Assembly (NCBI RefSeq): GCF_003217775.1
Contig: NZ_QJVJ01000008.1
Span: 186,001 to 250,000 of the forward strand
Length of the DNA: 64,000 bases
Direction: 5' to 3'
From: Paenibacillus flagellatus
GTDB lineage: Bacteria; Bacillota; Bacilli; Paenibacillales; NBRC-103111
The position numbers were made by a program, and so were the translations under genes. Every line of letters starts with the position of its first letter. Positions within the stretch are counted from its first letter, which is position 1. Positions 52,778 through 60,878 of the stretch are shown here, piece after piece. Under the pieces are notes generated by a model. That model did not search any database and was not told the DNA's origin. It was given only the letters and a program-made list of their open reading frames with translations.

Positions 52778-52829
52778 TATAATTGAATGAAGGTTTCATT
52801 GAATGATATTATGTTTCGCATAATGAAAC
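52778..52829 (+). promoter_or_regulatory. Promoter/operator region of the VOC protein gene
   Basis: TATAAT at 52778-52783 (weak -35) is followed by nested inverted repeats: ATTATG-N5-CATAAT (52808-52824) inside GTTTCATT (52793-52800) and AATGAAAC (52822-52829). This lies between the -10 and the gene, as expected of a repressor site. Confidence 0.5.
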
Positions 52830-52845
52830 AATTGGAGGGGTTTAT

Positions 52846-53220
52846 ATGGAGTATCGGTTTCTCGGCATCGATCACGTACAGCTGGCCGCTCCCGCCGGTT
52901 GCGAGGACGAAGCGAGACGTTTCTTCGGCGGCCTGCTCGGCATGGAGGAGATCGCAAAGCCCGCTCAGCTGCTCGGACGAGGCGGCGTCTGGTTCCGGTG
53001 CGGCGCCCACCAGCTGCACGTCGGCGTGCAGGCCGACTTCGTGCCGGCGGCGAAGGCGCACCCGGCGTTCGAGGTGCAGGGGCTTGCGGCGCTGCGCAGC
53101 CGGCTTGCGGCACACGATATCGCCGTCATCGAGGACGAGCCGCTGGAGGGCGTCAGCCGCTTCCATATCCGCGACCCGTTCGGCAACCGGGTCGAGCTGG
53201 TCGAGAAGCATCGGGAATAA
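52846..53220 (+). CDS. VOC (glyoxalase/bleomycin-resistance) superfamily protein
   Basis: 124 residues. FLGIDHVQLAAPAGCEDEAR (first metal-ligand His), GRGGVWFRCGAHQLHVGV, and FHIRDPFGNRVELVE (the closing beta-strand with the conserved Glu) match the single-module VOC fold, which dimerises around a divalent metal. Members are lyases, dioxygenases or antibiotic-binding proteins; the substrate here is unknown. ATG follows TTGGAGGGG. Confidence 0.88.
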   Translation: MEYRFLGIDHVQLAAPAGCEDEARRFFGGLLGMEEIAKPAQLLGRGGVWFRCGAHQLHVGVQADFVPAAKAHPAFEVQGLAALRSRLAAHDIAVIEDEPLEGVSRFHIRDPFGNRVELVEKHRE

Positions 53221-53237
53221 GCCGCATACCAAACAAA

Positions 53238-53270
53238 ACATCCTCCTTCCCGAATCGGGAGGAGGATGTT
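53238..53270. terminator. Convergent terminator
   Basis: AACATCCTCC ... GGAGGATGTT with inner TCCCGA/TCGGGA pairing. Confidence 0.75.
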
Positions 53271-53305
53271 CGATGTTGGGCTTGGCCCGAACGCGCAAAC
53301 GGCGA

Positions 53306-54505
53306 TCAAGCGTTCTGCTTGTACGCGGCCAGCGCTTCCGCGAGCCGGTCGAGGCCGAGCTTCATGCTGGCGTTGTCCGTATGCGTGAAGTTGAGGCGCA
53401 TCGTGTTGCGGCGCGGGTTCTCGGCGTAGAAGTCGACGCCCGGCACGAAGGCGACGCCTTTTTCCACCGCTTTTTTGAGCAGCTCGGAGGCGTCGATGCT
53501 CTCCGGCAGCTCGACCCAGAAAAACATGCCGCCTTGCGGCTCGCTCCACTTCAGGTCGGCGAAGCGTGCGTCCTGGAGGAGCGACTTCATCAGCTCCATA
53601 CGGGACCGGTACTCCTTGCGGATCGTCCGGATATGTCCGTCCAGATCGAAGTGGGTAAGGAGCTGGTACAGCGCCTGCTGGTCGAGCGTGCTCGAATGAA
53701 GGTCGACCGCCTGCTTCGCCTTGGCCATTTGCGCGATGACGCGCGAATCGCCTACGATCCAGCCGGTCCGAAGCGCAGGCACGACCGTCTTGGAGAACGT
53801 GCTCGTATACAGCACCGCGCTTCCTTCGGGATGCTCGTCGAGCGAGAAGATGGACGGATAGCTCGCGTTCTCGTCGAATTGGATCTCCCCGTACGGATCG
53901 TCCTCGAGGATGAGCACGTTGTTCGGCTTGCACCGGGCGAGAAGTCCTTGACGGCGCTCAAGGCTCCATACTTTGCCGGTCGGGTTGGCGAACGTCGGCG
54001 TGACGTACACCATCTTCGGCTTGTACTGCGCCAGCTTCGCGTCGAGATCGTCCATCAGCATGCCGTGCTCGTCGGCATCGACGCCGACGACTTGGACGCC
54101 GCTCGCTTTGAAAATTTGCAGAGCCGCCAGGTAGGTCGGGTTTTCGACCAAGATGACGTCGCCCGCGCTCAAGTAAATGCGCGTCAGCAGGTAGATCGCC
54201 TGCTGGGAGCCGGTCGTGATCAGCATGTTCTCCGGCTTCACCGTGACCCCTTTGGCGGCCATCCGGGTGCCGATCGCTTCGCGCAGCGGCGTGTACCCTT
54301 CGGTCAAGCCGTACTGGAGCGAGCCTTTGCCGCCGGTTTGGAATACGCGCTCGAACGCTTCCTTGACCGCTTCGATCGGAAAGTAATCCTCCGCAGGGAG
54401 TCCCCCGGCGAGCGAAATGACCGCGTTTCCTTGGGTCAGCTTCAAAATTTCACGTACCGCGGACGATTTCAGGCCGTCGGTAAAACTTGAAAAAGTGTAA
54501 TTCAT
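53306..54505 (-). CDS. PLP-dependent class I aminotransferase (2-aminoadipate/aromatic type)
   Basis: 399 residues. AVISLAGGLPAEDYFPIEAV, QYGLTEGYTPLREAIGTRMA, TTGSQQAIYLLTRIYLSAGD, TPTFANPTGKVW, LEDDPYGEIQFDE and STFSKTVVPALRTGWIVG (PLP-binding Lys in TFSK) are the signature of the LysN/MocR-type aminotransferase fold, here without the GntR DNA-binding domain. It may act on branched-chain, aromatic or 2-aminoadipate substrates; the neighbouring leucine genes make a branched-chain role conceivable. Start at ATG 54505 with GAAGGGAGAA. Confidence 0.92.
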   Translation of the reverse strand: MNYTFSSFTDGLKSSAVREILKLTQGNAVISLAGGLPAEDYFPIEAVKEAFERVFQTGGKGSLQYGLTEGYTPLREAIGTRMAAKGVTVKPENMLITTGSQQAIYLLTRIYLSAGDVILVENPTYLAALQIFKASGVQVVGVDADEHGMLMDDLDAKLAQYKPKMVYVTPTFANPTGKVWSLERRQGLLARCKPNNVLILEDDPYGEIQFDENASYPSIFSLDEHPEGSAVLYTSTFSKTVVPALRTGWIVGDSRVIAQMAKAKQAVDLHSSTLDQQALYQLLTHFDLDGHIRTIRKEYRSRMELMKSLLQDARFADLKWSEPQGGMFFWVELPESIDASELLKKAVEKGVAFVPGVDFYAENPRRNTMRLNFTHTDNASMKLGLDRLAEALAAYKQNA

Positions 54506-54735
54506 ACGGGTTCTCCCTTCCTTCGCATAAGCATATTGTACCCGATTTTGGAGGCGGTTTCTAATTTTTTTGTCACGATTCGACTTTTTGCAGGGGAACG
54601 GTTCGATTATAACGTTTGCCTATAACGCCGATAGCTTTTATATCTTTGTCAGGAGAGCCGATTTGTGTGACAATGAGAACATGGCAGGAGAGCAGCAATC
54701 CGAACCAACCATTCTAGCGTAGGAGTGAACCCCCC

Positions 54736-55815
54736 ATGGCGGACACGAAAAAAATCGCGATTCTTCCGGGCGACGGCATCGGCCCGGAAGTGATCGCCGA
54801 AGCGGTTAAAGTATTGAAGAAGACGGAAGAGCTGTTCGGCTACAAATTCGAAACGGAGAGCAACCTGTTCGGCGGCATCGCCATCGACGAGAAGGGCACT
54901 CCGCTCCCGCAGGAGACGCTCGAGATGTGCAAGCGGGCCGACGCGGTGCTGCTCGGCGCCGTGGGCGGTCCGAAATGGGACAACAACCCGAAGGAGCTGC
55001 GTCCGGAGACGGGGCTGCTCGGCATCCGCAAGGCGCTCGGCCTGTTCTCGAACATTCGTCCGGCCGTCATCTTCGACTGCTTGAAGGAAGCGTCCACGCT
55101 GAAGCCGGAAGTGCTCGAGGGCACCGACCTGATCGTCGTGCGCGAGCTGACGGGCGGCATCTACTTCGGCGAGAAGTTCCGCCGCGACACCGACAACGGC
55201 CAGGAAGCGGTCGACACGTGCGTCTATAACGTCAAGGAAGTCGAGCGGATCGTCCATCAGGCGTTCCAAATCGCCCGGACGCGCCGCAAGAAGCTGTGCT
55301 CGGTCGACAAGGCGAACGTGCTGGAGACGTCCCGCCTGTGGCGCGAGACGGTGAATCGGATCGCACCGGAATATCCGGACGTCGAGCTCGAGCACGTGCT
55401 CGTCGACAACTGCGCGATGCAGCTGCTGCGCCGTCCGTCCAGCTTCGACGTGATCGTCACGGAGAACATGTTCGGCGACATCTTGAGCGACGAAGCGGCG
55501 ATGCTGACGGGCTCGATCGGCATGCTGTCCTCGGCTTCGCTCGGCGAAGGCAGCTTCGGGCTGTACGAGCCGGTGCACGGCTCCGCTCCGGACATCGCGG
55601 GACAAGGAATCGCGAACCCGATCGCGACGATTTTGTCCGTCGCGCTCATGTTCAAGCTGTCGTTCAACTACCAGGAAGCGGGCGACGTCATCGAGAATGC
55701 GGTCAAGAACGTGCTCGACGCCGGCCACCGCACGGGCGATATCGCTGTCGACAAGAGCAAGGCGATCGGCACGACCGCCATGGGCGACCTGATCGTTGCC
55801 GCGATGAAGCGATAA
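54736..55815 (+). CDS. leuB: 3-isopropylmalate dehydrogenase
   Basis: 359 residues. [54 protein letters not shown] and [20 protein letters not shown] (NAD site and substrate arginines) are all in place. It oxidatively decarboxylates 3-isopropylmalate in leucine synthesis. Start at ATG 54736 with AGGAG. It is not next to leuA as in B. subtilis: three unrelated genes intervene, and leuC/leuD are not found downstream before 64 kb. It has its own terminator. Confidence 0.97.
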   Translation: MADTKKIAILPGDGIGPEVIAEAVKVLKKTEELFGYKFETESNLFGGIAIDEKGTPLPQETLEMCKRADAVLLGAVGGPKWDNNPKELRPETGLLGIRKALGLFSNIRPAVIFDCLKEASTLKPEVLEGTDLIVVRELTGGIYFGEKFRRDTDNGQEAVDTCVYNVKEVERIVHQAFQIARTRRKKLCSVDKANVLETSRLWRETVNRIAPEYPDVELEHVLVDNCAMQLLRRPSSFDVIVTENMFGDILSDEAAMLTGSIGMLSSASLGEGSFGLYEPVHGSAPDIAGQGIANPIATILSVALMFKLSFNYQEAGDVIENAVKNVLDAGHRTGDIAVDKSKAIGTTAMGDLIVAAMKR

Positions 55816-55821
55816 TAACGC

Positions 55822-55848
55822 AATCCCCCTCGATCGAGGGGGATTTTT
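55822..55848 (+). terminator. Terminator after leuB
   Basis: AATCCCCCTCGATCGAGGGGGATT, a perfect palindrome, followed by TTTT. Confidence 0.88.
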
Positions 55849-55956
55849 ACTGTGCCGTTAAACGTTCGCGAAACGAACGATTGATGAGCCGAATCGTTAA
55901 TGCCGCGAATCGCTTTTTTAATAATAATAAATATTAGTTGCGACTTCTTCTCGATA

Positions 55957-55985
55957 TTGACTTTCCCGAATCGGGATGATACGAT
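55957..55985 (+). promoter_or_regulatory. Promoter of the peroxiredoxin gene
   Basis: TTGACT (55957-55962), 17 nt, TACGAT (55980-55985). The spacer contains TTCCCGAATCGGGA, an inverted repeat (CCCGAATCGGG) that could be an operator. Confidence 0.6.
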
Positions 55986-56093
55986 TTTACTCGTGAGCGT
56001 GGTAAGCACGCCCCATTCAACCATTCGCACGATGTTCCTACATAACGGCCACGTCGTACGTAGCGAACCGAATCATAGGGAGGTAGAACACGC

Positions 56094-56642
56094 ATGGCAG
56101 AACGTTTGGTAGGCAAGAAGGCGCCTTATTTCGAAATGGAGACGGCGCTCGGCAACGGCCAGGAGTTCGGCAAAGTTTCGCTTAACGATTACAAAGGCAA
56201 ATGGCTCGTCATGTTTTTCTATCCGCTCGACTTCACCTTCGTATGCCCGACCGAAATCATCGCGATGAGCGAAGCATACGAGCAATTCCAAGACCTCGAC
56301 GCTGAAGTTCTCGGCGTCAGCACGGACAGCAAGCATTCGCACCGCGCTTGGATCAACACGCCGCGCGACTCGAACGGTCTCGGCCAGCTGAACTACCCGC
56401 TCGCCGCCGACTACACGAAGTCGGTCGCCCGCGACTACGGCGTCCTGATCGAAGAAGAAGGAATCGCTCTCCGCGGATTGTTCATCATCGATCCGGACGG
56501 CGAGTTGAAATACCAAGTGGTCAACCACCTGGACGTAGGCCGCAGCGTCGACGAGACGATCCGCGTGCTGCAGGCGCTCCAATCCGGCGGCTTGTGCCCG
56601 GCGAACTGGAAGCCTGGTCAAAAAACGTTGACGGCGAAGTAA
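56094..56642 (+). CDS. Typical 2-Cys peroxiredoxin (AhpC/Prx1 type)
   Basis: 182 residues. [13 protein letters not shown] holds the peroxidatic Cys51 and [11 protein letters not shown] the resolving Cys168, so it is a typical 2-Cys enzyme reducing hydrogen peroxide and organic hydroperoxides. The length and the NH2-terminal layout match the Prx1/AhpC group rather than BCP. No AhpF-type reductase is adjacent; thioredoxin may reduce it, and a thioredoxin-like protein is the next gene. GGGAGGTAG precedes the start. Confidence 0.94.
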   Translation: MAERLVGKKAPYFEMETALGNGQEFGKVSLNDYKGKWLVMFFYPLDFTFVCPTEIIAMSEAYEQFQDLDAEVLGVSTDSKHSHRAWINTPRDSNGLGQLNYPLAADYTKSVARDYGVLIEEEGIALRGLFIIDPDGELKYQVVNHLDVGRSVDETIRVLQALQSGGLCPANWKPGQKTLTAK

Positions 56643-56670
56643 TCGTCCGCATTACGCACACATACCCGAA

Positions 56671-56710
56671 AACCCCCCTGCCTGCCCAAGCTGCAGGTGG
56701 GGGGCTTTTT
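56671..56710 (+). terminator. Terminator after the peroxiredoxin gene
   Basis: AACCCCCCTGC ... GCAGGTGGGGGG stem and TTTTT. It ends 20 bp before the next start codon, so the following gene is probably transcribed by read-through or from a promoter inside this gene. Confidence 0.8.
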
Positions 56711-56730
56711 CGTAACAGGAGGGGATTCGC

Positions 56731-57192
56731 ATGCCAATGCGCTTGCGCGAGCAAATGCCCGAATTCCAAGGCGTCACGGAGTGGGCGAACGGCGAAACGA
56801 GCAAGAGCGAGCTTTCGGGCCGCCCGGTGCTCGTCCATTTCTGGGCGGTCAGCTGCTACATGTGCAAGGAAAGCTTGCCGCTCTTGAACGAATGGCGGGA
56901 CAAATACGGCGAGCAGTACAATCTGCAAATCGTCGGCGTTCATATGCCCCGCTCGGAGAAGGACACCGACCTCGAGACGGTCCGCTCCACGATCGAGCAG
57001 TACGGCATGAAGCATCCGATCGCCATCGACAACGACCATGCGGTCACGGATTCGTATCAGAACGAATACGTGCCGGCTTATTATTTGTTCGACGCGGAAG
57101 GCCAAATGCGCTTCTTCGGCGCAGGGGAGAAAGCGATCGGCATGGTCGAGCAGCGGCTTCACAAAATATTGGGGCCGAAGGAAGAAGCTTAA
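56731..57192 (+). CDS. Thioredoxin-like (TlpA/redoxin) protein
   Basis: 153 residues. VLVHFWAVSCYMCKESLPLL gives a redox CYMC motif in the TlpA/ResA position, with VPAYYLFDAEGQMRFFGAGE giving the cis-Pro strand. There is no signal peptide or membrane anchor, so it should be cytoplasmic, unlike ResA. It may reduce peroxiredoxin or another thiol protein. Start at ATG 56731 with AGGAGGGG. gcvH follows 21 bp later, so the two are cotranscribed. Confidence 0.88.
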   Translation: MPMRLREQMPEFQGVTEWANGETSKSELSGRPVLVHFWAVSCYMCKESLPLLNEWRDKYGEQYNLQIVGVHMPRSEKDTDLETVRSTIEQYGMKHPIAIDNDHAVTDSYQNEYVPAYYLFDAEGQMRFFGAGEKAIGMVEQRLHKILGPKEEA

Positions 57193-57213
57193 ACTCTCGG
57201 GAGGGATTGTCCA

Positions 57214-57597
57214 GTGAACGTACCAGCAGAGCTGAAGTACAGCGAAGAGCACGAGTGGGCCAAGGCGGACGGCAACAAGGTGACGATCGGCATTACCGAC
57301 TTCGCACAGAGCGAATTGGGCGACATCGTATTCGTGGAGCTGCCGAAGGTCGGCGACACCGTCGAATTCGGCGAGCCGTTCGGCAGCGTCGAATCGGTCA
57401 AAACCGTATCCGAGCTGTACGCTCCGGTAACGGGCAAAGTGGTGGAAGTGAACGGTGCGCTGGAAGACGCGCCGGAGAACGTCAACAAGTCCCCGTACGG
57501 GGACGGCTGGATGATCGTCGTCGAGCTCGACGACGTGTCCCAGCTGGACAAACTGTGGAGCGCGGACAAGTACAAGGAAACATACGGTCAAGGCTAG
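57214..57597 (+). CDS. gcvH: Glycine cleavage system H protein
   Basis: 127 residues. The lipoyl site is [12 protein letters not shown] with Lys63; [20 protein letters not shown] and [13 protein letters not shown] flank it as in all GcvH. It shuttles the methylamine group in glycine cleavage and in Bacillus also serves as the lipoyl relay for other lipoylated enzymes. GTG start at 57214 after GGGAGGG. No gcvT or gcvP adjacent, which is usual in Bacillales where gcvH stands apart. Confidence 0.96.
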   Translation: MNVPAELKYSEEHEWAKADGNKVTIGITDFAQSELGDIVFVELPKVGDTVEFGEPFGSVESVKTVSELYAPVTGKVVEVNGALEDAPENVNKSPYGDGWMIVVELDDVSQLDKLWSADKYKETYGQG

Positions 57598-57627
57598 TCT
57601 CGCTTCTCCCGAGCATCGACACGAAAG

Positions 57628-57675
57628 AAGACGCGCGGTCCCGCTGTAGAGCGGGGGCTGCCGCGTCTTTCTTTT
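57628..57675 (+). terminator. Terminator after gcvH
   Basis: AAGACGCG ... CGCGTCTT outer stem with inner CCCGCT/AGCGGG, followed by TCTTTTT. Confidence 0.85.
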
Positions 57676-57784
57676 TGCCTAATAATGGGCGGTCCGGCAA
57701 AAAGGAATTTTCGACCCGGAGGGCGAATAGGTTTAGGTAGAAAATCGGAAGTACGCGACGTACGGGAAGAGAGGAGGCATGGCC

Positions 57785-58219
57785 ATGAGTTTTTGCTGCG
57801 GAGCCGGCATGATCGGCACGAAAGGAACTTTGCGGCATGTCGATACCCATATTCATAATGTGCCGTTGCTGTTTTGCCCGGTGTGTCACCGCATCGAGGT
57901 TCATTATATGGTGGAAAGCGAATACGAAATATTGGCCGAATACGCACACGGCGACGGCGCCGCCGAAGTCGACTTTCAAGATTATGTGGAGGACAAGGCG
58001 GAGGCCGGCCTGTACGACAATTGCGTCAACCGCGAGTCGGACGATCCGGCGGATATCGTATCCGACCAGATCGACATGGCGCTTGACCTGCTGTCCGTCG
58101 CGAAGGAGCTGGGAGACGGCGAGTGGGAGGAGCAGCTGAAGAAACGGTTGACCGCCCTCAACGAGCGACGGAACAAACTGCAGAAAAAAGCGTTCTCCGC
58201 CGGCAACCGGAAAGGCTGA
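57785..58219 (+). CDS. Hypothetical zinc-ribbon protein
   Basis: 144 residues. CCGAGMIGTKGTLRHVDTHI and FCPVCHRIEVHYMVESEYE form a CC...CxxC pair like the zinc ribbons of YgiT-type proteins; the rest is acidic and helical (DFQDYVEDKAEAG, LDLLSVAKELG). The function is unknown; the metal-binding reading is inferred. ATG 57785 is chosen because AGGAGG is 7 nt upstream, while ATG 57779 is only 1 nt from it. Its own terminator follows. Confidence 0.75.
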   Translation: MSFCCGAGMIGTKGTLRHVDTHIHNVPLLFCPVCHRIEVHYMVESEYEILAEYAHGDGAAEVDFQDYVEDKAEAGLYDNCVNRESDDPADIVSDQIDMALDLLSVAKELGDGEWEEQLKKRLTALNERRNKLQKKAFSAGNRKG

Positions 58220-58227
58220 ACGAACTG

Positions 58228-58255
58228 ACGCCTCTCCGTGCGAGGGGCGTTTTTT
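58228..58255 (+). terminator. Terminator after the zinc-ribbon gene
   Basis: ACGCCTCTC-CGTGC-GAGGGGCGT-TTTTT. Confidence 0.88.
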
Positions 58256-58341
58256 GCGGGAACCGAAGCCGGTGATCGTTCCGGCCGAAGCCTCGCGGAT
58301 GCGGCGTCTTCGACGCTTCGCTTCGTCCATCCAGTCCGGTA

Positions 58342-58401
58342 TGGTATAATAGCTAGAATCGGGTTCGGGTGACCCCCATATCCGGGTTTTCCTGCTCGAA
58401 A
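58342..58401 (+). promoter_or_regulatory. Dual promoter of sigI: extended -10 and SigI-type
   Basis: TG-G-TATAAT at 58342-58350 is an extended -10 SigA-type element with no clear -35. Downstream, ACCCCC (58372-58377) and CGAAA (58397-58401) match the reported SigI -35 and -10 elements, 19 nt apart, directly before the sigI coding start. This would make sigI autoregulated. Confidence 0.6.
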
Positions 58402-58423
58402 CATGTAGTGTGAGGTGGAACGT

Positions 58424-59218
58424 TTGCTGCTGGTCTTGTTCAAGAAATTTCTCGGAAAACGCCAGTCTCACGAAGCATCCGGCACGCCGGAAACCCCCGA
58501 GGCCAAAGTCATGGGCATCCAGTCGGGGAACATCCGGCTGCGGAACCAATTTATAACCGATTACCAGCCCTATGTGGCCAAAGTGACAAGCCGTTTTTGC
58601 AAGCGATATATCGACCCGTCGCGGGACGACGAATTCAGCATCGCGCTCGGGGCCTTCAACGAAGCCATCAATCAGTTTTCTCCGGAATCGGGAAGGTCTT
58701 TTTTGAGCTTCGCGGAAACGGTCATACGCCGCAGGCTGATCGACTACGTGCGCAAGGAATCCCGCTTTGCGGGGCAAATTCCTTACAGCTCGTTCGAAGT
58801 GGAGGATGATGAGGACAGTATCGTCAATCCGGTGGAAATTCACCAGGCGATCGAACATTACGAGAAAGAGAAAACGACCGAAGAACGACGAAGCGAAATC
58901 GTCGACTTCAATCGCTGCTTGCAGGAGTTCGGGATCTCCTTCCACGACCTGGTCGAGGCTTCTCCCAAGCATAGCGACTCCCGGGAAGCTTTATTCAAGA
59001 TCGGGGCGCTGTTGGCGCGGGATCAAGCGATGATGGGGATCGTGCTGACGAAGAAAATGCTGCCGATCAAGGAGCTGCTCGACCAAGTCGACGTATCCCG
59101 AAAAACGTTGGAGCGCAACCGCAAATTTATTATCGCGGTGGCGTTGATTTACAGCGGGCCTTATCCGTATTTGAAGCATTACCTGAACATCCCCGAAGAG
59201 TACCCGGGAAAGGAGTGA
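58424..59218 (+). CDS. sigI: RNA polymerase sigma factor SigI
   Basis: 264 residues. YIDPSRDDEFSIALGAFNEAINQFSPESGRSF is region 2, followed by the region-4-like VDVSRKTLERNRKFIIAVAL near the C-terminus; both match SigI. In Bacillus SigI responds to cell-wall and heat stress. TTG 58424 (after GAGGTGG) or GTG 58415 can serve as start; TTG has better spacing. rsgI follows 4 bp after the stop, so they are translationally linked. The SigI-type promoter ahead suggests positive autoregulation. Confidence 0.93.
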   Translation: MLLVLFKKFLGKRQSHEASGTPETPEAKVMGIQSGNIRLRNQFITDYQPYVAKVTSRFCKRYIDPSRDDEFSIALGAFNEAINQFSPESGRSFLSFAETVIRRRLIDYVRKESRFAGQIPYSSFEVEDDEDSIVNPVEIHQAIEHYEKEKTTEERRSEIVDFNRCLQEFGISFHDLVEASPKHSDSREALFKIGALLARDQAMMGIVLTKKMLPIKELLDQVDVSRKTLERNRKFIIAVALIYSGPYPYLKHYLNIPEEYPGKE

Positions 59219-59222
59219 GAAC

Positions 59223-60647
59223 ATGTTCAAAGGCATCGTGATGGAGATGACCGAGGCGGATCTGGTCGTGCTTACACCGGACGGTCAATTCAAAAAAATT
59301 CCCCGCATGGGGCGCGTTTGCCAGGTCGGGGAAGAAGTGCTGTTCTCCACTCCTCCGTTTCGCCTGAAACGGCCCGTTTTATCCGCTATGTTCGCTTTGA
59401 CCGCCGCCGTCCTCTTCTGCATCGTGCTGTTCAACGGTCTGGGAGGCAACCTGGAAGGCGTCAAGCCGATCGTTGCGTACGTGACGCTTGACATCAACCC
59501 GAGTGTGGAGCTGGGCGTCGACAAGGATAACGAGGTGCAGGAGGCGCGCGGATTGAACGAGGACGGCGTCGAGCTGCTGCAATCGCTCGAGCTGACCGGC
59601 CGGCCGCTCGCGGCCGCCACGGAAGTGCTGTTGAATCATGTCGAGCAAAAGGGAATATTCAGCCAAGAAGAAGGGGACATCATCATTTCCAGCACGAAGG
59701 TGTACGAGGAAGCGAAAGTAGACGAGAGCAGCCTCGGCCAAATCGTGAAGGAAACCGTGTCGAAGCATATCGAAACGAAGCATCCCCAAGCGACTTCGGC
59801 CTTTCAGGTCGCCGCGTTCGTCACCCCGCCGACCATCCGCGAGGAAGCGCTCGCCAAAGGCTTATCCGCCGGTAAATACGCGATTTACTTGAGCGCCAAA
59901 GACAACGGCAACGACATCGATCTGAACGCGCTGCGCGACGATTCGGTGCACAAGATCGCGAAGGAAGCGGGCGGCTTGAACAAGCTGATCGACCCGAAGG
60001 AGCTGCCCAAGAAGGAGACGTTGTCCAAGCTGCTCGAGGCGGAGAAGAAGGGCGAGCTCGACGCGAAGGTGAAGGAGAAGTCGGAGAAAGACAAGTCGAA
60101 GTCCGACGACAAGAAGAACGGCGACAAGAAAAACGACGATAAGAAAACGACGCCGCCGCCGAACAAACCGGCCTCCACGACGCCGTCCAAAACGGACGGC
60201 AAATCGTCCGATCCGAAGAAAAACGGCAACGACGACAAGAACGACAAGGACGACAAGAAAAATACGGACTCCGGGCAAAAGCCCGGGACGACGCCCGCCA
60301 AAAATCCCCCCGCCGCAAACAACGGCGGGAATTCCGGCGTAACGAAGCCGAAGGACGACGACGACAAGCGCGCGGAGGACGACCGCAAGAAGGAAGAAGA
60401 GAAGCGCAAGGAAGAGGAACGGAAGAAGGAAGAAGAGAAGCGCAAGGAAGACGAGCGCAAGAAGGAAGAGGAAAATCGCAAGGAAGAGGAACGCAAGAAG
60501 GAAGAGCAGAAAAAAGCCGAGGAATTGAAGAAAAAGGAAGAGGAAAAACGGAAGGAAGACGAACGGAAGCGGCAAAACGGTTCCGGCGGCGGGACCGGGA
60601 AGAAGGAAGACTCGGAAGACGGAAACCGTTCGCAGCAAGGCCGCTGA
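59223..60647 (+). CDS. rsgI: Anti-sigma-I factor RsgI with disordered charged extracellular tail
   Basis: 474 residues. The cytosolic RsgI_N domain (1-50, MFKGIVMEMTEADLVVLTPD) binds SigI; TM at about 52-72 (LSAMFALTAAVLFCIVLFNG). Outside lies the juxtamembrane domain with YVTLDINPSVELGVD, whose Asn92-Pro93 is the autoproteolysis site described for RsgI. From about 245 it is intrinsically disordered: KDKSKSDDKKNGD-type, a Pro/Thr stretch, then long KKEEEKRKEEERKKEEE-type repeats, ending GSGGGTGKKEDSE. In B. subtilis an extracellular disordered region is needed for sensing wall defects; here it is Lys/Glu-rich rather than glycan-binding. Confidence 0.93.
   Translation: MFKGIVMEMTEADLVVLTPDGQFKKIPRMGRVCQVGEEVLFSTPPFRLKRPVLSAMFALTAAVLFCIVLFNGLGGNLEGVKPIVAYVTLDINPSVELGVDKDNEVQEARGLNEDGVELLQSLELTGRPLAAATEVLLNHVEQKGIFSQEEGDIIISSTKVYEEAKVDESSLGQIVKETVSKHIETKHPQATSAFQVAAFVTPPTIREEALAKGLSAGKYAIYLSAKDNGNDIDLNALRDDSVHKIAKEAGGLNKLIDPKELPKKETLSKLLEAEKKGELDAKVKEKSEKDKSKSDDKKNGDKKNDDKKTTPPPNKPASTTPSKTDGKSSDPKKNGNDDKNDKDDKKNTDSGQKPGTTPAKNPPAANNGGNSGVTKPKDDDDKRAEDDRKKEEEKRKEEERKKEEEKRKEDERKKEEENRKEEERKKEEQKKAEELKKKEEEKRKEDERKRQNGSGGGTGKKEDSEDGNRSQQGR
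60360..60580 (+). repeat. Low-complexity KE-rich coding repeat in rsgI
   Basis: GAAGAAGAGAAGCGCAAGGA-like units repeat imperfectly in register with the reading frame and encode the charged tail. Confidence 0.8.
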
Positions 60648-60690
60648 TCGGACAAACGGTCCGTCGCTTTATGTCGCCTTTTGTTGCATG

Positions 60691-60733
60691 AACGTCCTGC
60701 GGTTTCCCGGTTCGGGGGACTGCGGGACGTTTT
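60691..60733 (+). terminator. Terminator of sigI-rsgI
   Basis: AACGTCC-TGC ... GC-GGGACGTT stem followed by TTCT. Confidence 0.7.
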
Positions 60734-60878
60734 CTATTCATTCGACACGATTCCAATTATTTAGCGGTTATTTGCGATTGACGGGATATGGAAATTCCAT
60801 CTATGATACTGGTAGTTCGCGGGGAGACGCCGGCAAGCGAAGCTTGCGCGTCCTATATTCAGGTAAGAAGGTGTGCTT

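Noticed and set aside
60360-60580. Slippage-prone repeat as a sign that rsgI is a pseudogene
   Set aside because: The frame stays open through the repeats to a natural stop followed by a terminator, and disordered tails are normal for RsgI.
59862-60655. Leu/Phe-rich or Ser/Phe-rich frames antisense to rsgI
   Set aside because: They are the complement of the Lys/Glu repeat codons (CTT/TTC runs) and only mimic membrane proteins.
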